From the NCBI GenBank assembly GCA_963847985.1, contig CAWKBS010000008.1:434001-498000 (forward strand): a stretch of DNA of 64,000 bases, written 5' to 3'. The notes beneath the pieces were generated by a model, which saw nothing but the letters and a program-made list of their open reading frames with translations, was not told the origin of the DNA and made no database searches. A program made the position numbers and the translations under genes. Position 1 is the first letter of the stretch; the number at the start of each line of letters is the position of its first letter. The DNA is from JAIBJN01 sp963847985 (GTDB taxonomy: Bacteria > Actinomycetota > Thermoleophilia > Gaiellales > Gaiellaceae). This document shows, piece by piece, positions 27,782-36,700 of the stretch.

Positions 27782-27793
27782 ATGCGCATTGTA
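27775..27793 (-). promoter_or_regulatory. hxlR-type promoter with palindromic operator
   Basis: TACAAT (-10, minus strand, 27788-27793) is followed after 6 bases by the ATG. The perfect palindrome TGCGCATATGCGCA (27775-27788) begins at the last base of the -10 box and runs through the transcription and translation start. HxlR-type regulators bind such palindromes as dimers, so binding here would block the promoter (inference). Confidence 0.6.
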
Positions 27794-27806
27794 GCCGGGG
27801 GCCTGT

Positions 27807-29349
27807 TCAGTCCCAGGGAGGCGGGTTGTGCGCCCAGCGCCCGCCGACCATCGTGGCGACGACCTCGATCTCGCCGAGCTCCTCGGGCGGCGTGTCCATC
27901 GGGTCGCGGTCGAGCACGACAAGGTCGGCCAGGTAGCCGGGAAGGAGCTTTCCGCGCCGCCGCTCGTCCCCGGTCAGCCAGGCCGGCGTCACGCAGGTGG
28001 CCTGCGAGCGCCTGCTCCACCGTCACGGCCTGCTCGGGATGCCAGGCGTCGCGGTCGTCGAGCGTGCGCAGGACGCCCGCCCTGATCCCGAAGAGCGGAT
28101 CGAGCTCCTCGACCGGCGCGTCGGAGCCGTTGGCGACGACGGCGCCGGAGTCGACCAGCGACCGGAAGGCGTAGGCGCCGTCGGTCTTCCCGGCCCAGAA
28201 GGCGTCGGCCAGGTCGCGGTCCGAGGCCGCGTGGCTGAACTGGACGGAGGCGGCGACGCCGAGCTCGGCGAACCGGCCCACGTCCTCGGGCGCGAGGAGC
28301 TGCGCGTGCTCGATCCGCTGGCGCAGGCCGCGCGGCCGCCACTCGTCCTGGGTCTCCTCGAACGCGTCGAGCGCGCGGCGGTTGGCGAGGTCGCCGATCG
28401 CGTGGACGGCGACGGGGAAGCCGGCGCGGGCGCTGCGGCGCACGATGTCCACGAACTCCTCGTAGCCGACGATCTCCACGCCGGAACCGTCGAGCATGAG
28501 CGCCGTGCGCGAGCCGAGCGTCCCGTCGAGGAACGCCTTGACGTAGCCGACCCGAAGGAAGTCGTCGCCCAGGCCCGAGGCGAGGCCGATCTCCTGGAGG
28601 CGGTCGAGATGGCCCCACGGGAGCGACTGCCAGACGCGCAGGTTCAACGCGCCCTCGTCCTTGAGCCGCTGGAAGACGCGGAGCGCGCCCAGCCAGCCGT
28701 CCTTGTCGTGGACGGACACGACGCCGCGGGAGAGCGCGAGCGGGATCGCATCGCGGCAGGCGGCCACCATCTCGTCCTCCGTCGGTCGCACGTAGGTGTC
28801 CCGGAAATGCCAGGCGCACTCCTCGCGGAGGACGCCGGTCGGCTCGCCGCGCTCGTCCCGCTCGACGACGCCGCCGGGCACCTGCAGCTCGCCGTCGGCG
28901 AGCGCGAGGGCCGCCGAGTTGAGCCAGAGCGAGTGGTAGTCCTTGGACATCAGCGCGACGGGCACGTCGCCGGCGACTGCGTCGAGCGCCTCCCTCGTCG
29001 GCTCGGCGGCCGGCGCCCAGTCGCCGCTCCGCCAGCCGAGCCCGCGGAGCCAGCGTCCGCTCGGGACCTCTCCCACCGCGGCCGCGACGCGCCCGAGCGC
29101 CTCGTCCAGCGAGCCCGAGCCCTCCAGCCGCACCTGGCGCTGCGCGAGCGCCCAGCTGGGGAAGTGGACGTGCGAGTCGGTGAAACCAGGGAGCACGCAC
29201 CTCCCGCCCAGGTCTACGCGGTCGGGGCTGGCCAGCGCCGTCTCGTGCGTGCCGACCCCGCCGGCGATGCGCTCGCCCGCGATCGCGAGGGCGGCCGCCC
29301 TCGGCAGCGAGGGGTCGAGCGGGCGGACGATGCCGTTCTCGAGGATCAC
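27807..29349 (-). pseudogene. YtcJ-like amidohydrolase, frameshifted near the 3' end
   Basis: Exoenzyme-type amidohydrolase-3 family protein of about 513 residues. It shows MILENGIVRPLDPSLPRAAA, CVLPGFTDSHVHFPSWALAQ (HxH metal pair), ALMSKDYHSLWLNSAAL, FPVAVHAIGDLANRRALDAF and VVANGSDAPVEELDPLFGIR. Near 28001 one extra base shifts the frame after VTVEQALA. The true end, with VTPAWLTGDERRRGKLLPGY then LADLVVLDRDP, lies in another frame and stops at 27807. Removing that base gives a complete enzyme. The GTG start has a leaderless -10 box. The regulator gene lies downstream in the same orientation. Confidence 0.8.
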
Positions 29350-29355
29350 GAGGCG

Positions 29356-29361
29356 AGGATA
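29356..29361 (-). promoter_or_regulatory. -10 box of the amidohydrolase gene (leaderless)
   Basis: TATCCT on the minus strand, 6 bases before the GTG at 29349. Confidence 0.42.
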
Positions 29362-29419
29362 GTGCCAGCGACCGCGGCGGCGTATCGAGCCGCCTCCCTT
29401 TGAGCGCCCGCTAGCCGCA

Positions 29420-29458
29420 GACGCCCCCGGCGACGGCAGGGAGGTCGCCGGGGGCGTC
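29420..29458 (-). terminator. Strong hairpin downstream of the helical lipoprotein gene
   Basis: GACGCCCCCGGCGAC and its exact complement GTCGCCGGGGGCGTC (15-bp stem, 9-base loop) lie just after the stop of the minus-strand lipoprotein gene. A second smaller hairpin (GCGAGCC-N5-GGCTCGC, 29462-29480) is adjacent. There is no T-run, as is common in very GC-rich genomes. The region 29362-29524 otherwise holds no gene. Confidence 0.55.
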
Positions 29459-29524
29459 GGGCGCGAGCCGCGTCGGCTCGCCGCCGGGTGTACGTGGTTC
29501 GCGGCCCGAGGGTGAGCGGTTCGC

Positions 29525-30238
29525 CTACCCCTCGAACTTGTCGGGGCTCTGCTCGACGATGGCCGCCGCGAGGGTGTCGCCCGTGGCGATCATGTGGTCG
29601 TACGCCTCGCCCATCAGCGTGTGGAACTGCTCGTAGTCGCCGGCCGCATAGGCGTCGATGGCGCCCTTCAGCTGGGTGATGTGCATCACCAGGCCTTCCT
29701 GGAGCGCCGGCTGCGGCAGTCCGGTCGCCTCGGCGAGGAAGCCCGAGAACGCGCCGGTGTAGCCGGTGAGGTTGTCCACGGCCTCCTGCTGGCCGGCCTC
29801 GTCCTTCCCGGCCAGTGCGACCGTGTAGTCGACGAAGAAGCCGATGTGGTCGCGCCAGAGGCTCGGGCCGTCGAGGAACTGCTGCGCGGCCTCGTCGCCG
29901 TAGACCGAGCCGATCGCCTCGGAGACCGCGACGCTGTTGGCGTCGAGCGCGGCGGCCGCGGCCTCGAAGTCCGGGGCGCCGTCGTAGCCCTTCTGGGCCG
30001 CGGAGAGCGCGAGCAGGGCGTGCTCGCCGAGCAGCGTGTCGAGAGCGACGCGCAGGTCGGCAGCCGCTGTCGCCGTGTTCGGAGCAGTCATGTCCATGTC
30101 GCCCGCCATCCCGGTGGACCCCATCTGGGCCGATGCCGGCGCGGCGGTGGTGTCGTCGTCGTCTCCGCCGCACGCTGCGAACGCGAGAGGCGCGATCGCG
30201 AGGACGGCGAGGAGCGCGAGCAGATTCCTGAGTCTCAT
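29525..30238 (-). CDS. Helical lipoprotein with Met-rich N-terminus
   Basis: Predicted lipoprotein of 237 residues: signal MRLRNLLALLAVLAIAPLAF ending in AACGGDDDD. A Met-rich mature N-terminus (MGSTGMAGDMDM) is followed by a largely alpha-helical body with repeated acidic and His positions (DTLLGEHALLALSAAQKGYD, SLWRDHIGFFVDYTVALAGK, HTLMGEAYDHMIATGDTL), resembling a four-helix bundle. Metal binding is suspected because of the Met-rich stretch and the divergent cupredoxin gene, but no family is recognised. The ATG at 30238 has a GGGAG ribosome-binding site. Confidence 0.72.
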   Translation of the reverse strand: MRLRNLLALLAVLAIAPLAFAACGGDDDDTTAAPASAQMGSTGMAGDMDMTAPNTATAAADLRVALDTLLGEHALLALSAAQKGYDGAPDFEAAAAALDANSVAVSEAIGSVYGDEAAQQFLDGPSLWRDHIGFFVDYTVALAGKDEAGQQEAVDNLTGYTGAFSGFLAEATGLPQPALQEGLVMHITQLKGAIDAYAAGDYEQFHTLMGEAYDHMIATGDTLAAAIVEQSPDKFEG

Positions 30239-30338
30239 CGTGTCTCCCTGGTCAGTGTCATCGGGACAGGCTTGATTCGCCCGCCCCCGCTGGGCGGTTC
30301 GCCAAACCGGGCACCGCGGCCCCGCGTATGGACCGGCG

Positions 30339-30773
30339 ATGCGTCGTCTCCTCCTCGTCGTGGTCGCCTTCCTCCTCCCGGCGTGCGGCGGGGAGGAGGC
30401 GACGCCTGACGAGGGCACGCCGGCCGGCGGCGGAGTCGTCGACGTCGCGTTGCGCGACTTCACGATCGAGCCTTCGGCGATCGCGGTCGACCCGGGCTCC
30501 TACACCTTCCACGTGGTCAACGAGGGCGAGGCCCAGCATGCGCTCGAGGTCGAGGGCCCGGGCGGTGAGGTGGAGACCGCCGAGCTCGGGCCCGGCGAGT
30601 CGGCCGACCTGGCCGTCGAGCTCTCCGAGCCCGGCGAGTACGAGATCTACTGCCCGGTCGACGGCCACCGGGGGCAGGGCATGGAAGGAGCGATCACGGT
30701 CGGCGGCGCCGGGGGCACGACGACGGACGACGAGCCGATGACGACGGACGAGGACTCCGACTACCGCTACTGA
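30339..30773 (+). CDS. Cupredoxin-domain lipoprotein
   Basis: Type-1 copper (plastocyanin/azurin-like) protein of 144 residues, with the lipoprotein signal MRRLLLVVVAFLLPACGGEE. The beta-barrel shows VDVALRDFTIEPSAIAVDPG and YTFHVVNEGEAQHALEVEG (first His ligand). The C-terminal ligand loop is YCPVDGHRGQGMEG with Cys, His and Met. An acidic tail (TTTDDEPMTTDEDS) ends the protein. Function is electron transfer or copper handling at the outer face of the membrane. It is divergent from the helical lipoprotein. Confidence 0.88.
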   Translation: MRRLLLVVVAFLLPACGGEEATPDEGTPAGGGVVDVALRDFTIEPSAIAVDPGSYTFHVVNEGEAQHALEVEGPGGEVETAELGPGESADLAVELSEPGEYEIYCPVDGHRGQGMEGAITVGGAGGTTTDDEPMTTDEDSDYRY

Positions 30774-30801
30774 CAGGTGCTAAGACTGGGCGGGACAGCG
30801 C

Positions 30802-31656
30802 ATGCGCCGAACCGCCACCTGGCTCCTCGTCGGGGCTCTCGCCGCCCTCGGGCTGGCCGCGGCCGTGGACGCGCTGCGCGGGGAGGGCATGCGTGTCGTC
30901 GGCGCACCCTCGACCACGGCCGTCCAGGATCGGGCGGCGGAGTCGGAGGAGGCTGCGCGTCAGCTCCGGGAAGCGGGGATCTCCGGGGTGCTCACCTACT
31001 CCGACGAGGACTGCCGGCTGCACGCGGTCTCGCTGCCTACCCTCGAGCCGGCGCCGGCTCCGTCGTTCGAGATGTGCCGGCCCGCCACCTCGACCGGCGG
31101 GCTCGGCGTCGTGGCCGGCGACGTCGTCTGGGCGGGGCTCGGTTACGGAGCCGTCCAGGTGGTGCTCCCGCAAGAGGAGCTCACGAGGGCGATCCTGGGT
31201 TTGCCGCCCGCGGCCGGCGGGGGGTTCCACGCCGTGCAGGCCGTGCAGCTCGACGACGAGCGGATGCTCGTACTGGCGGACTCCGCGGGCGGGCCGGGCG
31301 AGCGTGTGGTCGCGGCCTTCGACGGCCCCGATGCCCGGTTCGCGCACCTGAGCTGGCAGGCCGACGACGTGCGCGCCCTTCGCCCCAGTCCGCAGGGTCG
31401 TTACTACGCGATCTTCCGGGGCGAGCCTCGGGCCGTGCAGGTGTTCACCCGCGAGGGGCGCGCAGTGGAGCCCGCCGAGGGCTCTCCCCGGTCCCGGGCG
31501 GTTGCCTGGTCCCCGGACGAGCGCTGGACGGCGCTCGCGGCGAACGACGGCATCTGGGTCTTCCGGAGCGAGCGCCCGCGCGGCCCGGTGATCCGCATTC
31601 CCCTGGACGTCCAGGATCTCGACTGGAGCGAGGGTGGGGTTGCGAGTTCCCCTTAA
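30802..31656 (+). CDS. Membrane-anchored or secreted beta-propeller-like protein
   Basis: Protein of 284 residues with an N-terminal hydrophobic segment (ATWLLVGALAALGLAAAVDA) and a body of repeated beta-type units such as VLADSAGGPGERVVAAFDGP, LRPSPQGRYYAIFRGEPRAV and VAWSPDERWTALAANDGIWV. These resemble WD40/TolB-like blades. Two cysteines (DCRLHAV, EMCRPA) may pair. Family not recognised with certainty. It follows the cupredoxin gene by 28 bp and could be in its transcript. Confidence 0.68.
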   Translation: MRRTATWLLVGALAALGLAAAVDALRGEGMRVVGAPSTTAVQDRAAESEEAARQLREAGISGVLTYSDEDCRLHAVSLPTLEPAPAPSFEMCRPATSTGGLGVVAGDVVWAGLGYGAVQVVLPQEELTRAILGLPPAAGGGFHAVQAVQLDDERMLVLADSAGGPGERVVAAFDGPDARFAHLSWQADDVRALRPSPQGRYYAIFRGEPRAVQVFTREGRAVEPAEGSPRSRAVAWSPDERWTALAANDGIWVFRSERPRGPVIRIPLDVQDLDWSEGGVASSP

Positions 31657-31660
31657 TCAA

Positions 31661-31730
31661 GGGGCACCCCGCCCTCCACCCGCTTTCGAGCGTACCGCGG
31701 AAAACCGCACACGTGTCGCGTGGACCGTGG
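31661..31730 (+). repeat. Inverted-repeat element, left copy
   Basis: GGGGCACCCC and CCACCCGCTTTCGAGC are identical in the right copy at 33583-33653, which is in opposite orientation. The rest of the 70 bases is about 70-80% identical. Similarity resumes at the downstream -10/start region (GAACTACAATTCGCGGC here, GCAACTAGAATCGCGGC there). The pair flanks the acyl-CoA dehydrogenase and HhH-glycosylase genes. Confidence 0.65.
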
Positions 31731-31757
31731 CGGCTTCGTAACGGTTTCCGGTCGAAC

Positions 31758-31763
31758 TACAAT
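31758..31763 (+). promoter_or_regulatory. -10 box of the acyl-CoA dehydrogenase gene (leaderless)
   Basis: TACAAT, 8 bases before the GTG at 31772, embedded in the sequence shared with the right copy of the inverted repeat. Confidence 0.55.
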
Positions 31764-31771
31764 TCGCGGCC

Positions 31772-32948
31772 GTGGGGTACGAGCCGCTCTCCGACGAGCA
31801 GCGCGAGATCCGCGATCTCGTTCGCACGCTCGCGCGCGAGCGCATCGCGCCGCGAGCCGCCGAGATCGACGCCTCGGGCGAGTTCCCCACCGACATGGTC
31901 GAGCTTCTGCGCGAGCATGAGGTCCTCGGCCTCCCCTTCGAGGAGCGCTTCGGCGGGACCGGCACGGGGACGCTCATGGTGCTCGTTGCCATCGAGGAGA
32001 TCTCCAAGGCCTGCGCGACGACGGGGCTGATCCTGGCCATGCAGGAGCTCGGCGCGCTCGCGATCAAGAACGATGGCACGGAGGAGCAGAAGGAGCGCTA
32101 CCTCCCGCGTCTGGCCAGCGGCGAGTGGCTACCGGCCTATGCGCTGACCGAGCCCGGCTCCGGCTCCGACGCCGCCGCGATGCGTTCCGAGGCCACGCGC
32201 GACGGTGACGAGTACGTCCTCAACGGCTCCAAGCGGTTCATCACGAATGCGGGCGTCGCGGGCCTCTACGCCGTCTTCGCCAAGACCGACCCGGCAGCCG
32301 GCCACGCCGGCATCTCGGCGTTCATCGTGGAAGCCGACGCCCCGGGGCTCGAGGTCGGGCGCATCGAGCCGAAGATGGGGATCAAGGGCTCGACCACGGG
32401 CGAGGTCTTCTTCACGGACTGCCGCGTTCCGGCGGCCAACCGGATCGGGGAGGAGGGAGACGGGTTCAAGGTGGCGATGCGCGTCCTCGACCGTTCCCGG
32501 CCGGGTATCGCCGCGCAGGCGCTCGGGATCGCGCAGGGCGCCACCGACTACGCGCTCGAGTACGCGAAGTCGCGCGAGACGATGGGGAAGCCGATCGCCG
32601 AGCACCAGCTCATCGCTGCCAAGCTCGCCGAGATGGAGACGAAGTGCGAGGCGGCGCGCGGGCTCCTCTACAAGGTCGGAGCGGCCATCGACGAGGGTGT
32701 CGAGCCGCTGACCAAGCTCTCCGCGATGACGAAGCTCTTCTGCGGGGACACGGCCATGGAGGTAACGATCGAAGCCGTGCAGATCCTCGGCGGGTACGGC
32801 TACATGAAGGAGTACCCGGTCGAGCGAATGATGCGCGACGCGAAGATCACGCAGATCTACGAGGGCACGCAGGAGATCCAGCGTCTCGTGATCGCGCGCG
32901 AGATGGTGCGCGAGGCGCGGTCGTCGCTCCTCGGCCGGCGTCGGCTAG
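31772..32948 (+). CDS. Acyl-CoA dehydrogenase
   Basis: FAD-dependent acyl-CoA dehydrogenase, alpha,beta-dehydrogenating, of about 390 residues. It has LSDEQREIRDLVRTLARERI, YALTEPGSGSDAAAM, NGSKRFITNAGVAGLYAVFA, EPKMGIKGSTTGEVFFTDCR and ILGGYGYMKEYPVERMMRDA, then the FAD/base-region end IYEGTQEIQRLVIAREMV; the catalytic Glu is the E of YEGT. In the given sequence the frame does not stop at the normal end but runs to 33664, antisense to the HhH-glycosylase gene. A TAG at 32946-32948 in the +1 frame is the probable true end, implying one extra base near 32930-32945. Start GTG at 31772. Confidence 0.88.
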
Positions 32949-33523
32949 CCGGCGGGCTTGCCGGCGCGGAGGGCCGCCTTGTGCGCGCGCTTCTTCGCCT
33001 GGTAGTCCTCGAGCGCCTCGTACGAGTCGACGTCGCCGAGCGTCGGGTGCGTCGGAACGACGTCCTCCCACCCGGGCGGGCGGACGCCGTAGCGCTTGCT
33101 CAAGATGGCGAGGAGCGACCGCGCTTTCATCTGCCCGATCCCCGGGAGGTCGAGGAGCCGCCGCTCGAGGTCCTCGCCGGACTCCGCCTCGAGCCAGACG
33201 CGGTCGGCACGGCCGTCGTAGTCGTGCTCGATCGCGGCGCAGAGCTCGTGGACGCGCCTGGCCATGTTGCCCGGGAAGCGGTGGATCGCCGGCTTCTGCC
33301 GGAAGGCCTCCTCGAGCTCGGCGGGATCGGTCGCCGCGATGGCGGCGGCGGCGAAGGTGCCGAGCCGACGCCGGATCTCGAGCGGGCCCGCGAACGCCTT
33401 TTGCACCGTCACCTGCTGGTCGAGGACGAATCCGACCAGCAGAGCCAACGGCTCCTCGGCCAGGAAGCGGTCGGCCTCGTCGTCGCCCGTGAAGTAGAGG
33501 TGCGTGGGCCGGGTCGTCCCCAT
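32945..33523 (-). CDS. HhH-GPD base-excision repair protein
   Basis: Helix-hairpin-helix DNA glycosylase-like protein of 192 residues from an actinobacterial HhH-GPD subgroup. It carries FLAEEPLALLVGFVLDQQVT, LCAAIEHDYDGRADRVWLEA and the hairpin LLDLPGIGQMKARSLLAILS. The usual catalytic Asp region follows as VVPTHPTLGDVDSYEAL. It is a probable base-excision repair enzyme with unknown lesion specificity. The ATG is 6 bases after a leaderless TAGAAT box. Its stop overlaps the probable stop of the convergent acyl-CoA dehydrogenase. Confidence 0.85.
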   Translation of the reverse strand: MGTTRPTHLYFTGDDEADRFLAEEPLALLVGFVLDQQVTVQKAFAGPLEIRRRLGTFAAAAIAATDPAELEEAFRQKPAIHRFPGNMARRVHELCAAIEHDYDGRADRVWLEAESGEDLERRLLDLPGIGQMKARSLLAILSKRYGVRPPGWEDVVPTHPTLGDVDSYEALEDYQAKKRAHKAALRAGKPAG

Positions 33524-33529
33524 GCCGCG

Positions 33530-33535
33530 ATTCTA
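33530..33535 (-). promoter_or_regulatory. -10 box of the HhH-glycosylase gene (leaderless)
   Basis: TAGAAT on the minus strand, 6 bases before the ATG at 33523, within sequence shared with the left inverted-repeat copy. Confidence 0.55.
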
Positions 33536-33582
33536 GTTGCGCCCGCCGGGCGCGGTTTCGACACGCCCCGGCGACGCTCTCG

Positions 33583-33653
33583 GCACGGTGTGCGCGCCAC
33601 AGGTGCGCTTTACGGCGTTAGGCTCGAAAGCGGGTGGTGGGTTGGGGTGCCCC
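33583..33653 (-). repeat. Inverted-repeat element, right copy
   Basis: Read on the minus strand it starts GGGGCACCCC, then CCACCCGCTTTCGAGC and continues like the copy at 31661-31730 with roughly 75-80% identity, reaching ACCGTG. It lies upstream of the minus-strand HhH-glycosylase and within the divergent gap to the Lhr helicase. Confidence 0.65.
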
Positions 33654-33703
33654 GTAGTAACTAGCGAAGGGCGGCTCGGGGTCGCCGCCCTCATCCGGCG
33701 GGG

Positions 33704-33709
33704 TACGCT
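33704..33709 (+). promoter_or_regulatory. -10 box of the Lhr helicase gene (leaderless)
   Basis: TACGCT, 6 bases before the GTG at 33716. Confidence 0.45.
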
Positions 33710-33715
33710 GGTTGG

Positions 33716-36700
33716 GTGAGCGCGCTCGCGCCCTTCAGCACGGACGTGCGCGGCTGGTTCGAGCGGACCTTTGCCGGCCCGACCCCCGCGCAGGAGCGAG
33801 GCTGGCCGGCCATCGCCTCGGGAGGGCACGTGCTCATCCAGGCGCCGACCGGCTCCGGCAAGACGCTCGCCGCGTTCCTCTGGGCGCTCGACCGCACGCG
33901 GCCCGGCGAAGGCACCCAGGTGGTCTACGTCAGCCCCCTGAAGGCACTGAACTACGACGTCGAGCGCAACCTGCGCGGGCCGTTGGCGGGCATCGGCTCC
34001 CGCCTCTCCGTCGCGGTGCGGACGGGGGACACGCCGCCGAAAGAGCGCGCGGCGATGCTCAAGAGCCCGCCCGACATCCTCATCACGACCCCCGAGTCGC
34101 TCTTCCTCATGCTCACCTCCCGCGCCCGCGAGACCCTTCGCGGCGTCCGGGTCGTGATCGTGGACGAGGTACACGCGGTCGCCGGCACGAAGCGAGGTGC
34201 GCACCTGGCCCTCAGCCTCGAGCGCCTGGAGCGCCTCGTCGGCGAGCCCGTGCAGCGGGTCGGGCTCTCGGCGACGCAGCGCCCGCTCGAGGAGATCGGC
34301 CGCTTCGTCGCCGGCGGCCGGCCGATCGAGCTCGTCGACGCGGGCACGCGCAAGGCGCTCGACCTCCGCGTCGTCGTCCCGCTCGAGGACATGCGCGAGC
34401 CGGGCGAGGGCAACTCGATCTGGCCGTCGATCTATCCGGCGCTGCTCGAGCTCGTGCAGGAGCACCGCTCCACGATCGTCTTCGTCAACAACCGGCGGCT
34501 TGCGGAGCGGCTCGCGCTCCGCCTGAACGAGCTGGCCGAGTCCGAGATCGCGCGCGCCCACCACGGGTCGCTGGCACGCGAGCAGCGGGTCGAGGTCGAG
34601 GAGCTCCTCAAGAAAGGTGACATTCCGTGCCTCGTCGCCACCTCGTCGCTCGAGCTCGGCATCGACATGGGCGCCGTCGACCTGGTCGTCCAGGTCGAGT
34701 CGCCAAAGTCCGTCGCGCGCGGCCTCCAGCGTGTCGGCCGTGCCGGGCACCGCCTGGACGAAGCCTCGAAGGGCCGCATCTTCCCGAAGTTCCGAGCCGA
34801 CCTGCTCGAGTCCGCCGTCGTCGCCCGGCGCATGAAGGAGGGACTGATCGAGGAGACGCGGGTGCCGCGCAATCCCCTCGACGTGCTCGCCCAGCAGGTC
34901 GTCGCCATCTGCGCGGACGAGGAGATCGCCGTCGACGAGCTGCACGACCTCGTCCGCCGCGCTTGGCCGTTCAGGGACCTCTCGCGGGAGCAGCTCGAGA
35001 ACGTGCTCGACATGCTCGCCGGCCGCTACCCGTCGGAGGAGTTCGCCGAGCTCCGTCCGCGCATCACCTGGGACCGCGTCGCCGGGCTCCTACGCGGGCG
35101 CGAGGGCGCACGCCGGCTCGCCGTCACGAACGCCGGGACGATCCCCGACCGCGGCCTCTTCGGCGTGTATCTCGTGGAGGGCGGCGGCCGCGTCGGCGAG
35201 CTCGACGAGGAGATGGTCTACGAGGCCCGCGCGGGCCAGACCTTCCTCCTCGGCGCCTCGACGTGGCGGATCGAGGAGATCACGCGCGACCGCGTGCTGG
35301 TGTCGCCGGCTCCCGGCGTCCCGGGCCTGGTGCCGTTCTGGAAAGGCGAGGGTGTGGGCCGGCCCTACGAGCTGGGCGAGGCCATCGGCCGTACCGGCCG
35401 CGAGCTGGCAGGGCTCGACGACGAGCGCGCGCGCGAGCGGTTGACGACCGAGCACGAGCTGGACGACCGGGCCGCCGAGAACCTGCTCGTCTTCCTCCGC
35501 GAGCAGGAGCAGGCGACCGGCGTGCTTCCGTCCGACCGGGCGATCGTCGTCGAGCGGTTCCGCGACGAGATCGGCGACTGGCGCCTCTGCATCCTCACAC
35601 CGTTCGGCGCCCGCGTGCACGCGCCCTGGGCGCTGGCGCTCGCCGCCCGGCTGCGGGAGTCACTCGGGCTCGAGGTCAACTTCATCTGGTCCGACGACGG
35701 CGTCGCCCTTCATCTGCCCGACGCCGACTCGCCGCCCGCGCTCGCCGACCTGCTCGTCGGGCCGGACGAGCTGGAGGACCTCGTGGTCTCCGAGGTCGGC
35801 GGCACGGCCCTCTTCGGGGCGCGCTTCCGCGAGAACGCGGCCCGCGCGCTACTGATCCCGCGCCGGCGGCCCGGCCAGCGCACGCCGCTCTGGCAGCAGC
35901 GGCTCAAGGCGCAGGGGCTCCTCCAGGTTGCCCGCCGCTACCCCGACTTTCCAGTCGTGCTGGAGACGTACCGCGAGGTTCTCCAGGACGTCTTCGACCT
36001 GCCCGCGCTGCGCGGCCTCCTTGAAGCCATCCGCCGGCGCCGGATCGACCTGGTCGAGGTGGAGACGCCGAGCGCGTCGCCCTTCGCCTCCTCGCTCCTC
36101 TTCGACTACGTGGCCACGTACATGTACGAGGACGACACCCCGCTGGCCGAGCGGCGCGCGCAGGCACTCGCCCTCGACCGCGATCTGCTCAAGGAGTTGC
36201 TCGGGCAGGAGGAGCTGCGCGATCTCATCGACCCGGCAGCGATCGAGCAGATCGAGGCCGAGCTGCGCAGCTCGCCTGCGACCGCCGACGCGCTCCACGA
36301 CCTGCTGCTCCGCCGCGGTGACCTGACCCCGGCGGAGGTCGACGACGGCCCGGCGGCGACCCTCGAGGCCGAGCGCCGGGCGGTGCGGATCAGGATCGGC
36401 GGCGGCGAGCGCCTGATCGCCGCAGAGGACGCCGGGCGCTACCGCGACGGGCTCGGAGCCATGCCGCCCTCGGGTCTCCCCGCCGTGTACCTCGAGGGCG
36501 GTGAGGACCCGCTCGGCTGGATCCTGCGGCGATTCGCCCGCGGGCGCGGGCCGTTCACGACCGAGGAGGCCGCCGCCCGATTCGGGCTGGACCCGGCGCG
36601 GACGGAGGAGCTGCTGGCCGGGCTCGACCTCGTTCGCGGCGAGCTTCGCCCCGGCGGCACCGAGCGGGAGTGGTGCGACCCCGACGTCCTCCGGCGCCTG

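Noticed and set aside
32949..33664. C-terminal 240-residue extension of the acyl-CoA dehydrogenase
   Set aside because: It is the antisense of the convincing HhH-GPD gene, Arg/Leu/Glu-rich without homology; the true stop is probably the +1-frame TAG at 32946-32948.
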